A stretch of 64,000 nucleotides of DNA from positions 26,874 through 90,873 of the forward strand of contig JAGNKY010000010.1 in NCBI GenBank assembly GCA_017999895.1, read 5' to 3'. Under the pieces are notes generated by a model. It was not told the origin of the DNA and ran no database searches. It saw nothing but the letters and a program-made list of their open reading frames with translations. Made by a program: the position numbers and the translations under genes. This document shows positions 35,754 to 44,504 of the stretch, piece by piece; position 1 is the first letter of the stretch, and each line of letters begins with the position of its first letter. Origin of the DNA: Bacteroidales bacterium. GTDB taxonomy: Bacteria; Bacteroidota; Bacteroidia; Bacteroidales; VadinHA17.

Positions 35754-36449
35754 ATGGAAACCTTCGGAAGTAAAATAATAAATTTCTATAAAAACCTGGA
35801 TTTCAAAGGAAATTTGCCGGACGGTATTTCCCTGATGAATCCGTTCAGGAACAATCCGGAGATAATCAGGATAATATCTGAGTTTTATGAAAAATTTTTC
35901 AACGACAATAATTTGAGATATATAATCCTTGGTATTAATCCTGGACGATTCGGAGCAGGAACTACAGGAATAAATTTTACAGATACAATAAGACTTTTTC
36001 AACATTGTGGAATAAAAATTAATAGTTACGAAACTCGTGAACTCTCATCTGAATTTATTTATGAAATGATCGAACAATACGGGGGAGTAAAAAAATTTTA
36101 CTCCAAATTTTATATGAGTGCAGTTTGTCCCCTCGGTTTTGTTTCAATATCTTCTTCAGGAAGAGAGAAAAACTATAATTATTACGATAGCAAGAAATTG
36201 ATTGATTCAGTATATGATTTTATTGTTGAAAGCATTGAAAACCAGTTATCTTTTGGAATAAATAAAAAAGTGTGCATTTGCCTTGGGACCGGCAAAAATT
36301 TTAAATTTCTTTCTGAATTAAATTTAAAATATGGGTATTTTCAGAAAATAATGCCTCTTGAGCATCCAAGATTTATAATGCAATACAGAAGGAAAGAGAT
36401 GCAGAACTATATTGATAAGTATATCGATAGTTTATCGCAGCTGCTCTAA
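35754..36449 (+). CDS. SMUG2/DUF4918-like uracil-DNA glycosylase family protein
   Basis: A 231-residue protein with features of the uracil-DNA glycosylase superfamily. The strand and loop LRYIILGINPGRFGAG (about 60-75) matches the water-activating motif region, and MPLEHPRFIMQYRRK (about 200-214) matches the DNA-intercalating HP-type motif near the C-terminus. The middle part has YMSAVCPLGFV. Bacteroidota members of this type are annotated as SMUG2 or DUF4918; their activity has not, to my knowledge, been widely tested. It is divergently transcribed from dCMP deaminase. Confidence 0.75.
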   Translation: METFGSKIINFYKNLDFKGNLPDGISLMNPFRNNPEIIRIISEFYEKFFNDNNLRYIILGINPGRFGAGTTGINFTDTIRLFQHCGIKINSYETRELSSEFIYEMIEQYGGVKKFYSKFYMSAVCPLGFVSISSSGREKNYNYYDSKKLIDSVYDFIVESIENQLSFGINKKVCICLGTGKNFKFLSELNLKYGYFQKIMPLEHPRFIMQYRRKEMQNYIDKYIDSLSQLL

Positions 36450-36580
36450 ATGTATAAGAGCGCTATAATAGGCGGAGGGAGATGGGGATAAGATAAGAGA
36501 GGAAGATATGAAGAATGGGGGGTTTGTAATGATTGGACTTTTATAGATAGATATATTAAATCAGAGATAATCCAGATTAT

Positions 36581-37732
36581 ATGACGAAGCTGAAAAGGGA
36601 ATTTCAGGTATTTGTAAAGCCTGTGGGGGCAAGATGCAATTTGCGTTGCAGATATTGTTATTACATTGATAAAGAAAAAATAATAACTGGAAAGAAAATA
36701 CAGTTAATGTCGGATGAGATACTTGAAAAATACATTATACAGCATTTTGAGGCAAGTTCCGGTCCTGAAGTCTTCTTTTCATGGCATGGAGGCGAACCGA
36801 CTCTGGCGGGTTTGGATTTTTATAGAAAGGCACTCACTTTCCAGAAAAAGCATAAACCGTTTTCTTACACTGTTTACAATGGGATTCAGACAAATGGAAC
36901 TTTAATTGACAGGGAATGGTGTGAATTTCTAGCCGATAATAACTTTTATGTAGGCGTAAGTATTGACGGTTATGGGGAATTACATGATAGATTCAGGATT
37001 AACAAGGATGGAAGGCCATCTTTTCAGGAGGCTATTGAGGGGTATAAGCTGTTAAGGAAATTTAATGTAAGAACCGAAATATTATGTGTGGTAAATTCTG
37101 TTAATGTTGAGAAACCGATTGAAGTTTACAGATTTTTTAAAGAACTGGGTGCTCAGTTTATTACATTTTTGCCTCTGGTAATTAGAGACGCTTCGAAAAA
37201 GGAAAAAGTTTCGGAAATGTCTGTGACTTCGGAAAAGTTTGGAGTTTTTTTATGCAAAATATTTGATGAATGGGTGTCAGAAGATATTGGTAAGATAAAG
37301 ATTCAGATATTTGAAGAGGCAATACGTCCGGCCTTTAATCAGGAGCATACTTTGTGTATATTTAAAAAGATCTGTGGTGGCGTTCCGGTTGTGGAATTAA
37401 ACGGAGATTTTTACTCATGCGACCATTATGTTGACAATGAGCACTATATAGGGAATATTAGTTCTTCCTCTATTGAGCAGATGTTAAGTTCGGAAAAACA
37501 GTTATATTTTGGCCTTGAAAAGCTTAGGTCGCTTCCTCAATATTGTCTGGAATGTGAAGTAAGGGATATGTGTAACGGAGAATGCCCGAAAAACAGGTTT
37601 AATAATACTCCTTCAGGCGAGTCTGGATTAAATTATCTATGCCATGGTTATAAGATATTCTTTAAGCATATTATGCCTTTTGTGCAGGCAGTGAGTGCGG
37701 AATGGCATCGCCGGAACGAAAAAACTATGTGA
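36581..37732 (+). CDS. Radical SAM/SPASM enzyme, anaerobic sulfatase-maturase type
   Basis: A 383-residue enzyme. The radical SAM cluster CxxxCxxC is Cys19, Cys23, Cys26 (GARCNLRCRYCYY). The SAM-binding FSWHGGEPTLAG motif and the C-terminal SPASM region follow, with CxxCxxxxxC-type cysteines in YCLECEVRDMCNGECPKNRF and an earlier GDFYSCDHYVD. The opening FQVFVKPVGARCN is typical of anSME, which makes formylglycine in sulfatases. No sulfatase is encoded nearby, so the substrate must be elsewhere, or this is another peptide-modifying member. It overlaps the convergent dienelactone hydrolase gene by 8 bp. The preceding 131 bp is purine-rich and shows no promoter. Confidence 0.87.
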   Translation: MTKLKREFQVFVKPVGARCNLRCRYCYYIDKEKIITGKKIQLMSDEILEKYIIQHFEASSGPEVFFSWHGGEPTLAGLDFYRKALTFQKKHKPFSYTVYNGIQTNGTLIDREWCEFLADNNFYVGVSIDGYGELHDRFRINKDGRPSFQEAIEGYKLLRKFNVRTEILCVVNSVNVEKPIEVYRFFKELGAQFITFLPLVIRDASKKEKVSEMSVTSEKFGVFLCKIFDEWVSEDIGKIKIQIFEEAIRPAFNQEHTLCIFKKICGGVPVVELNGDFYSCDHYVDNEHYIGNISSSSIEQMLSSEKQLYFGLEKLRSLPQYCLECEVRDMCNGECPKNRFNNTPSGESGLNYLCHGYKIFFKHIMPFVQAVSAEWHRRNEKTM

Positions 37733-38579
37733 GCTTTTCCCTGAAGAAATCAACGGTTCTCTTCCATGCAAGCTTTGCTGCTTCCTCATTATATCTTTGT
37801 GGATTTGTGTCGTTATTGAATGCATGTTGTGTCCCGGGATAGATGAATATCTTATATTCTATATTTGCTTTTTTAAGTGCTTCTTCGAAAGCCTGAATTC
37901 CAGCATTAATTCCAGGATCATTTTCAGCATAATGTGCCATTATAGCAGCTTTAATTTTCGGAACATCTTCGACTGCCGGTTGACGTCCGTAATAAGGGAC
38001 AGCCGCTTTAAGTGTAGGAGCATTAACGGCTACCTGATTAGTCATAGCGCCTCCCCAGCAGAACCCGGTGCAGCCCACTTTACCATTTGAGTTGGGATGT
38101 GTTTCGAGATATTTAACTGCTGCAGTGAAGTTTTTGACCGTTTCATCATTGTCGAGCTTTTTGAAGAGCTCTCCCACATTGCTAATGTCTTCAGGCGTTC
38201 CGCCAAATGGAGAAAGTGCATCGGGCGCAAGTGAAAGGAATCCCTCTTTTGCCATGCGCCTGGTTACGTCCTGAATATGAGGTACAAGTCCGCGATTTTC
38301 ATGAATTACTATTACTGCCGGGTATTTTTTATTTTCTGCCGGCCGGGCAAGGTATGCTCTCATATCACATGTTGCCCCCGGATATTTGATGAACTCCGTT
38401 ATAAGGCCGGGATAATCCTGCAATTCTTCAGGATTAAAAAACTCTTCTCCAAAGGAGGGGAGTATAGCCATTGCTGCAGCTGAACCACCTGCATATATTG
38501 TCAGTCTCTTCAGGAAATCGCGTCGGGATAAACCACCTTTCCTGTATTCATCAAAAAGTTCATTTATCCTTTTGTCCAT
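37725..38579 (-). CDS. Dienelactone hydrolase family protein with Tat-type leader
   Basis: A 284-residue alpha/beta hydrolase. The N-terminus carries a twin-arginine motif, SRRDFLKRL (18-26), followed by a hydrophobic stretch, so Tat export is likely. The catalytic triad is of the dienelactone hydrolase kind: Cys174 in GFCWGG, Asp221 in YAENDPGI and His252 in GTQHAFNN. Typical members hydrolyse cyclic lactones; exported ones are annotated only by family. Substrate unknown. It is transcribed alone, convergent to the radical SAM gene. Confidence 0.88.
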   Translation of the reverse strand: MDKRINELFDEYRKGGLSRRDFLKRLTIYAGGSAAAMAILPSFGEEFFNPEELQDYPGLITEFIKYPGATCDMRAYLARPAENKKYPAVIVIHENRGLVPHIQDVTRRMAKEGFLSLAPDALSPFGGTPEDISNVGELFKKLDNDETVKNFTAAVKYLETHPNSNGKVGCTGFCWGGAMTNQVAVNAPTLKAAVPYYGRQPAVEDVPKIKAAIMAHYAENDPGINAGIQAFEEALKKANIEYKIFIYPGTQHAFNNDTNPQRYNEEAAKLAWKRTVDFFREKLT

Positions 38580-38704
38580 ATAAAATTGATTTTATTACAG
38601 TAACAATAATAAGAATATTTTTTTAATTTTTAAAATTTACATTATACTATTTAAATTTTTATTGTATAAATATTGGAAGTTTGCCTTAAATTGATTTTTA
38701 CAAG

Positions 38705-38788
38705 TACCCGGAGTGGGACTTGAACCCACACAGCATTGCTGCTACTGGTGTTTGAGACCAGCGCGTCTACCTGTTCCGCCATCCGGGC
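38705..38788 (-). tRNA. tRNA-Leu (anticodon CAA)
   Basis: On the minus strand the RNA starts GCCCGGATGGCGG and ends TCCGGGTA. The 7-bp acceptor stem closes with one G-U pair. The anticodon stem-loop CTGGT-CTCAAAC-ACCAG gives anticodon CAA. A long variable arm typical of leucine tRNA (TAGCAGCAATGCTG) and a T arm with GGTTCAAGTCC follow. The CCA end is not encoded. It lies alone in the 348-bp gap 38580-38927; the rest of the gap is AT-rich with nothing else recognised. Confidence 0.95.
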
Positions 38789-38927
38789 CAACGAGTTCGT
38801 ATTTCTTAAATTCTTGCAGTAAGATGCTTTATTTGTTTTCAGGTTATAGACTGCGAAAATAAGGCTTTTTCAAAAATATTTTGTCTTTTTCCTCTGAAAC
38901 TTACGGTTAGGATTTCAGTTGTTGTTC

Positions 38928-39719
38928 TTACTTTTGTCTCTTATCTTTACTCAGGTCAAGCAATTCAACTTTTCTGAATTCTGTCGGATGGCTTTCAGCC
39001 TGAAGTGCAATATATCCTTCCTTTATCAGTGTCCCGTCAGGGACAGGGTAATCAGCCGGTTTATTGCTTCCGCCTACCTGTGGTTTTGAGTAAGTAAGAA
39101 CGGTGTCGCCATTAACAATGTGATGGATTATACTGTCGCCATAAACTACAAGTTCAGCGGTTACCCATACATCGCCATGAAATGTTTTTGATTTTGAATT
39201 TGTGCAGTGATTGGTAACAAGGATTGTATCAATTACAATATGTGTACCTGGTGTACAAACGTTCATTGTGGTTCGCTCCGAAACACCGTCGCCACCAAGA
39301 AGTTGTGCTTCTATTGAAACAGGGAAGTCCTGGTCGAGCTTGATTGATTCGGGCGACTGGCAATGGAACATTATACCGTTGTTTCTAAATGCCCACGAAG
39401 GACCTCCGGGACATTGCTCTCCAGTAAATCTGTATTCTACCCTGATTTTGTAATATGAGAACGGTTTATAATAATAAATGTGGCCATAGTTTTCATCGAA
39501 CTTCTCATATTTATCATAACTTACTTTAAGAATCCCGTCCTCGACTCTGAAAGTGTTGTTATAATTTTCACCGAGTGGATGTCCTTTTATTTTTATAACC
39601 CAATTGTCGAGGTTCTTACCGTTAAAGAGTTGAATCCATTCTTCTTTTTCCTTTTTATTTTCGGAAGCACATGAAGAAATCAAAATAAGGATTGCCAGGT
39701 AGGTTAACGATTTTCTCAT
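38928..39719 (-). CDS. DUF1080 (3-keto-disaccharide hydrolase-like) lipoprotein
   Basis: A 263-residue lipoprotein: the signal ends ILISSCAS with lipobox Cys17. One DUF1080 domain covers about residues 27-255, recognised by WIQLFNGKNLDNWVIKIKG at its start, the WAFRNNGIMFHCQSPES region and the C-terminal GYIALQAESHPTEFRKVELLDL. The family has a concanavalin-like fold; some members hydrolyse 3-keto-glycosides. It lies 11 bp after dxs on the same strand and is probably co-transcribed with it, a metabolically unrelated pairing. Confidence 0.87.
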   Translation of the reverse strand: MRKSLTYLAILILISSCASENKKEKEEWIQLFNGKNLDNWVIKIKGHPLGENYNNTFRVEDGILKVSYDKYEKFDENYGHIYYYKPFSYYKIRVEYRFTGEQCPGGPSWAFRNNGIMFHCQSPESIKLDQDFPVSIEAQLLGGDGVSERTTMNVCTPGTHIVIDTILVTNHCTNSKSKTFHGDVWVTAELVVYGDSIIHHIVNGDTVLTYSKPQVGGSNKPADYPVPDGTLIKEGYIALQAESHPTEFRKVELLDLSKDKRQK

Positions 39720-39730
39720 AAATATAAGTT

Positions 39731-41692
39731 TTAGTGGTATTTGTTATATGTTTTTGTTTTCATGGAGCTTGAAGAGCTTAATACAGAAGAACAAGGAGAG
39801 TCAATCATTTCTTTTACTGCTTTAACAATTCCATTAACGTCAAAAGCACATTCGGCAATAAGTTCTTCCTGAGTGCCTTGTTCAACAAAATAATCGGGTA
39901 TTCCAAGTCGTTTTACCGTTGCATTATAACCGTTATCAGCCATAAATTCGATAACAGCGCTTCCAAATCCTCCTTTAAGGATCCCGTCCTCGATTGTGAT
40001 TATTTTATCAAACCTTTGGAAGATTGAATGTAATATTTCCGTATCGAGAGGGGCTGCAAAGCGCATGTCGTAGTGTGCCGGAATTATTCCTTCTTTTCTC
40101 AGTATTTCGGATGCTTTTATGACAAAGTTACCCGGGTGCCCAAAGCTTAGTATTGCAATATCGGAGCCTTCCGAAATGAGTCGTGCCTTACCGATTTCTA
40201 TTTCTTCAAAAGGTTTTCGCCAGTCATGGAAAATTCCTGTAGTTTTTGGGTATCTGATGCTTATTGGCGATTTTATTTTATCGAGCTGGGCTGTGTACAT
40301 CAGGTTTCTTAATTCAATTTCATTCATAGGTGCGCTTACAATCATATTGGGTATATTACGCATAAAAGCTATATCGAATAATCCGTGATGTGTGGCGCCA
40401 TCGGGGCCAACAAGGCCTGCTCGATCAATGCAGAAAACAACATGAAGATTTTGAAGAGCAACATCATGAATTATCTGGTCGTAAGCTCTTTGAAGGAAAG
40501 AGGAATAAATATTACAATAAGGTATGATACCCTGTGTTGCAAGGCCTGCCGAAAAAGTAACAGCATGTTGTTCGGCAATTCCTACATCGAATGTTCTTTC
40601 GGGAAATTCTTTCATCATTAATGAAAGTGAGCAGCCGCTAGGCATTGCAGGAGTGATGCCATAGATATTAGGGTTTTTTCTTGCCAGTTCAAGAATAGTT
40701 TCGCCGAAGATCTCCTGATAAGTTGGTGTTTCGTCAGGTGATGAGGAATGTATTATTTCTCCTGTGTCTTTATTAAATATACCTGGAGCATGAAACATAG
40801 TCTGATTTTCTTCTGCGAACTTATATCCCTTACCTTTTACTGTTATACAATGCAGTAATTTAGGACCGGGGATATGTTTAAGGTCATTAAGTACTTCCAC
40901 AAGATGAAGTATGTCGTGACCGTCAATGGGGCCGAAATATCTGAAATTCAATCCTTCGAATAAGTTACTGCGGTCGAGGATAGTGCTTTTAAGCCCTGAC
41001 TCAACCTGGGCTGCAAACGATCTTGCATTAGGCCCCATTTTACTTATTTTTCCAAGGATATTCCATAACTCGTTTTTAAACTTATTGTAAGTTCGGCTTG
41101 TCGTAATGTCGAGGAGATATTCTTTGAGAGCACCTACGTTTGCATCAATTGCAATGTTGTTATCATTGAGAATTACAAGCAGGTTCGATTTTGCAATGCC
41201 GGCATTGTTCATTCCTTCAAATGCTTGTCCGGCTGTCATGGCCCCATCGCCGATTACTGCCACTACTTGTCTGTTTTCTCCTTTTCGTTGTGCTGCAACT
41301 GCCATTCCAAGCGCTGCTGATATTGATGTCGAAGAATGCCCTACGCCAAAAGCATCAAATTCACTCTCTGACATTTTAGGGAAGCCGCTAATTCCTTTGT
41401 ATTTTCTGTTGGTATGAAACTTTTCTCTTCTGCCTGTAAGTATTTTGTGAGCATAAGCCTGGTGCCCAACATCCCAGATTATTTTATCGTATGGGGTATT
41501 GAAAACGTAGTGAAGAGCAACAGTAAGTTCTATTACGCCTAGGTTTGAACCTAAATGACCCGGGTTTGTACTTACAGATTCTATAATAAAATTTCGTAGT
41601 TCATCACAAAGAACCAGTAACTCTTCATTTTTTAATTTTTTAAGATCCGAAGGGTCTGAAATAGCTGTTAAAATACGATAACTTTGTGCCAT
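39731..41692 (-). CDS. dxs: 1-deoxy-D-xylulose-5-phosphate synthase
   Basis: A thiamine-diphosphate transketolase-like enzyme joining pyruvate and glyceraldehyde 3-phosphate, the first step of MEP isoprenoid synthesis. The 653-residue protein has the HLGSNLGVIELTVALHYVF start, the ThDP motif GDGAMTAGQAFEGMNNAG, FRYFGPIDGHD, the DVGIAEQHAVTFSAG pyrimidine-domain motif and DRAGLVGPDGATHHG. It is slightly longer than usual because of a Ser-rich C-terminal tail (CSSVLSSSSS) after the normal end. A TATCTTTG -7 match lies 26 bp upstream. Confidence 0.96.
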   Translation of the reverse strand: MAQSYRILTAISDPSDLKKLKNEELLVLCDELRNFIIESVSTNPGHLGSNLGVIELTVALHYVFNTPYDKIIWDVGHQAYAHKILTGRREKFHTNRKYKGISGFPKMSESEFDAFGVGHSSTSISAALGMAVAAQRKGENRQVVAVIGDGAMTAGQAFEGMNNAGIAKSNLLVILNDNNIAIDANVGALKEYLLDITTSRTYNKFKNELWNILGKISKMGPNARSFAAQVESGLKSTILDRSNLFEGLNFRYFGPIDGHDILHLVEVLNDLKHIPGPKLLHCITVKGKGYKFAEENQTMFHAPGIFNKDTGEIIHSSSPDETPTYQEIFGETILELARKNPNIYGITPAMPSGCSLSLMMKEFPERTFDVGIAEQHAVTFSAGLATQGIIPYCNIYSSFLQRAYDQIIHDVALQNLHVVFCIDRAGLVGPDGATHHGLFDIAFMRNIPNMIVSAPMNEIELRNLMYTAQLDKIKSPISIRYPKTTGIFHDWRKPFEEIEIGKARLISEGSDIAILSFGHPGNFVIKASEILRKEGIIPAHYDMRFAAPLDTEILHSIFQRFDKIITIEDGILKGGFGSAVIEFMADNGYNATVKRLGIPDYFVEQGTQEELIAECAFDVNGIVKAVKEMIDSPCSSVLSSSSSMKTKTYNKYH

Positions 41693-41717
41693 TCAATATT
41701 TGAAGTTAACAGACATG

Positions 41718-41725
41718 CAAAGATA
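41718..41725 (-). promoter_or_regulatory. Candidate -7 element for dxs
   Basis: The minus strand reads TATCTTTG, an exact TAnnTTTG match, 26 bp before the dxs start. No TTG lies at the ideal -33 distance. Confidence 0.45.
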
Positions 41726-41773
41726 ATAAATATTATTCGCCTTCATTTGCCGTAAGTGATATAGGGTTTTTAT

Positions 41774-41781
41774 TATTTTTG
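41774..41781 (+). promoter_or_regulatory. Candidate -7 element for the OmpA-like gene
   Basis: TATTTTTG matches TAnnTTTG. A TTTG at 41746-41749 could be the -33 element, although the 24-bp spacer is long. It lies 60 bp before the chosen ATG at 41842 and supports that start over the TTG at 41779. Confidence 0.45.
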
Positions 41782-41841
41782 TTTGTTAAAACAAAACTGC
41801 AACAATTAAAGGTAGTTCTAATTATTAAAAAAATTTTCTGG

Positions 41842-42855
41842 ATGAAAAATATTGCTTTATCAAAACTGTTAGTCGTAACATTATTACTCGTAGCTTTTTC
41901 GTGCGTTCCGGCGAAGAAATACAGGATGTTGCAGGATACCAGTAAGATGTATCTGGATGAGCGTGATGCGCTTAAGAGTGAGAATATCGCTCTATTAATG
42001 GATAAGAAGGAACTTGAAGCAAAAGTTGAAAAGTATGAAAAAGAAACAAAAAAACTTGAAGCGGAATTACAGGCGGCTTTAAGCGAGCGCAACGAATTTA
42101 AGGCGGAATACAATAAACTCTTGGCAAAGTTTAGCGAATTACAAAACGCGTATGAGGAACTTATCAAAGGGAATGTTGCCGAGACTCGCCGACTGCTTGA
42201 AGAGTTACAGGCTGCCCAGGTGAATCTACAAAATAAGGAAAATTTGTTACGTCAGCTTGAACAAAACCTGGATGAGAAAAAAGCTGAACTCGATGAATTG
42301 TCATATGAATTGGAGAAACGTAATGCCATGCTTATTGAGCTTGAAAGAATTCTTGATTCACAGAAGCAGATTGTACAGGAACTTAAAAACAAAGTATCTG
42401 AAGCATTACTGGGATTTGAGAATATGGGTCTTTCTGTTACAATCCGTAACGGCAAAGTGTATGTTTCACTTGCCGATAAACTTCTATTCAAAACAGCAAG
42501 CTGGGAAATTGATGCAAATGGACGTAGGGCTCTCAGACAACTTGCAGCGGTGCTGGAAAAGAATCCGGATATACAAATTACTATTGAGGGTCATACCGAT
42601 AATGTCCCATATAGGCCTTCAGGCGGACAGTTAGTGGATAACTGGGACCTGAGTGTTAAAAGAGCAACAACAGTGGTAAGGGTTCTACTTGAAGGAAGCA
42701 AAATTGATCCTAAAAGGCTTACTGCTGCAGGCAGAAGTGAATATGATCCGGTTGACAACAGAAATACTCCTGAGGCACGTCAGAAAAACAGGAGAACGGA
42801 AATTATACTTACACCCGACTTATCTGAGCTTTACAATTTGATTAATAAATATTGA
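41842..42855 (+). CDS. OmpA-family lipoprotein with long coiled coil
   Basis: A 337-residue lipoprotein starting at ATG 41842 (MKNIALSKLLVVTLLLVAFSC); a longer frame from 41779 would bury the signal peptide. The lipobox ends at Cys21. Residues about 30-190 are a charged heptad-rich coiled coil (EKYEKETKKLEAELQAAL...). Residues about 215-330 are an OmpA/MotB-type peptidoglycan-binding domain with FKTASWEIDANGRRALRQL, TIEGHTDNVPYR, WDLSVKRATTVVRVL and the AGRSEYDPV...NRRTEIIL end. It probably tethers the outer membrane to the cell wall. It diverges from dxs. Confidence 0.9.
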   Translation: MKNIALSKLLVVTLLLVAFSCVPAKKYRMLQDTSKMYLDERDALKSENIALLMDKKELEAKVEKYEKETKKLEAELQAALSERNEFKAEYNKLLAKFSELQNAYEELIKGNVAETRRLLEELQAAQVNLQNKENLLRQLEQNLDEKKAELDELSYELEKRNAMLIELERILDSQKQIVQELKNKVSEALLGFENMGLSVTIRNGKVYVSLADKLLFKTASWEIDANGRRALRQLAAVLEKNPDIQITIEGHTDNVPYRPSGGQLVDNWDLSVKRATTVVRVLLEGSKIDPKRLTAAGRSEYDPVDNRNTPEARQKNRRTEIILTPDLSELYNLINKY

Positions 42856-42934
42856 GTTGACCTTTTAGGGAATATCGAACAAGGAATGATGAATTATGAA
42901 TTGAGAAGGATATAATTAATATTTAAATATTTTA

Positions 42935-44482
42935 TTATTGTTTTGAAAATTCCTGTAGGCGAGCTTTCATATTTTTTAGTTCCTGCAAAAGGTTGCTCTC
43001 AGGTTTCAAGAAATCGAAATCGCCCCAGAATTCAGGGTCGTAACTTTTGATTGTCTTTGAAAATACAGAATGAAGAGGTGCAATTTCTTCTCTGTCGAAT
43101 CGTGTCACATTTTCTGTTTTAATATCGGTTACTGCCATCTCAAAAAAAACTTTGAACGGTGTGTTGAATAATCTTTTTTTATGGTGAGCAGTGAAATTTA
43201 AATCGCCTCTTACATGATTTAGAAAATATCTCTCACCGATGTTTTTGTAACTTACTTGATATTTTACTGAGATAGGCATTATTGTATAATCTTTTGATTG
43301 ATAGGTGATATAATCTTCTTTATTCTTTTTTATAAAAGCCGGATTAAGTTCAAATTCAGCGTGTTCAATAGCATAATTCATTGTATTTATATAAATTGAG
43401 CCCATAAACAGAGGAATATCAACAAATGGTTTTTGAATGAACTCAATTACATAAGCTGTTCCCTGATCAACTTTTACAATATCTGTCATTCTGTAATCAT
43501 ATTGTGGAAAATTTTCAGGTATAATGAAATCGAATGGATTTCGTGCACCGTCGAGAGCAAGGCAGCTTTGAAGTCCGGCCTTAAGCCTTACAGTAAGAGT
43601 GTCTTTCAGACCTGTATTTTCAATTTTGCGACTTTTTATAATTTTCATCTGATCGCCTGCAAAAGTCGCAGAATAAGAAGATTTATATATTTCAACAATG
43701 GCTTCGGAATAAATTTGAAGATCATTTTTCTTAATGACAGCTTCCCGGTAGAAAGCCATAAGAAGGGCGGGCGAATTTCCAAAATTCTTTGTAATTGATA
43801 AATAAGCTTTTCTAAGAATTTCAGTTGGCAACTGATTACGGATAATAATTTCAGGAATTGGAACGTAATCTCTTTTAAGAGATATATTTAATTTATTAGT
43901 TACAGCCCGGCTAATAGGAATTTTTTCCTTATAATATCCCAGATGTGATATTATAAGAGTATCGTATATCCATTCTCTGTAAATTTTCAGCATAAATTCT
44001 CCATTGTTGTTGGTTATGGTTCCTTTACCTTTTTTGGGCAGACTTATTGCCACATAAGGAATGGGTTCACCGGTTTCATCATCGGTGATAGTTCCGGTTA
44101 TTTCTTTTATTTCCCATGTTGGCATTTCAGGGGGTGCTTCAGCTACAGGCTGAGGCTTGAATATGATTATATATTTGTTGACAACTGTAAATTCGACTGA
44201 ATCGTTACCGATTATGGTTCTGAGTATTTCCTTAAGTCTTACATTTTCGAATGTAAAGTTTACTTTTTTATTCCGGTCGATGAGCTTGCTATCGAAAGTA
44301 AAATAATATCCTGTTTGCCTGCTTATTATATTTAGAGCATTTCCAATTTTTACATTGCCCGATTTGAAAGTCAATAAAGAATCGAGAATGCTTTCCTGAG
44401 CTTGCAACATTAATGGACAAAACAGAAACATCAGCATAGCAATGCCTGAAATATATTTTGCACAGTTATCCCAGGATATCAT
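42935..44482 (-). CDS. Secreted STN + carboxypeptidase-regulatory-like domain protein (paralog 1)
   Basis: A 515-residue exported protein. After a signal peptide (about 1-29) comes an STN domain (about 35-110: SGNVKIGNALNIISRQTGYYFTFDSKLI, VRLKEILRTIIGND), the signalling fold of TonB-linked transducers and secretins. A CarboxypepD_reg-like beta-sandwich follows (about 127-205: ITGTITDDETGEPIPYVAISLPKKGKGTITNNNGEF). The C-terminal 300 residues are shared with the protein at 46027-47331 (MAFYREAVIKKN, IEFIQKPFVDIPLFMGSIY, FWGDFDF). There is no TonB barrel. It is the last gene of a four-gene operon, 22 bp after FecR. Confidence 0.82.
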   Translation of the reverse strand: MISWDNCAKYISGIAMLMFLFCPLMLQAQESILDSLLTFKSGNVKIGNALNIISRQTGYYFTFDSKLIDRNKKVNFTFENVRLKEILRTIIGNDSVEFTVVNKYIIIFKPQPVAEAPPEMPTWEIKEITGTITDDETGEPIPYVAISLPKKGKGTITNNNGEFMLKIYREWIYDTLIISHLGYYKEKIPISRAVTNKLNISLKRDYVPIPEIIIRNQLPTEILRKAYLSITKNFGNSPALLMAFYREAVIKKNDLQIYSEAIVEIYKSSYSATFAGDQMKIIKSRKIENTGLKDTLTVRLKAGLQSCLALDGARNPFDFIIPENFPQYDYRMTDIVKVDQGTAYVIEFIQKPFVDIPLFMGSIYINTMNYAIEHAEFELNPAFIKKNKEDYITYQSKDYTIMPISVKYQVSYKNIGERYFLNHVRGDLNFTAHHKKRLFNTPFKVFFEMAVTDIKTENVTRFDREEIAPLHSVFSKTIKSYDPEFWGDFDFLKPESNLLQELKNMKARLQEFSKQ

Positions 44483-44504
44483 GCCTTATTATTATATTAT
44501 CATT

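Noticed and set aside
36450..36580. Small gene or RNA in the purine-rich gap
   Set aside because: No start with coding character, no hairpins and no promoter match were seen.
42856..42934. Terminator between the OmpA-like gene and the STN gene
   Set aside because: Only a 14-bp AT palindrome (AATATTTAAATATT) is present, too weak to call.
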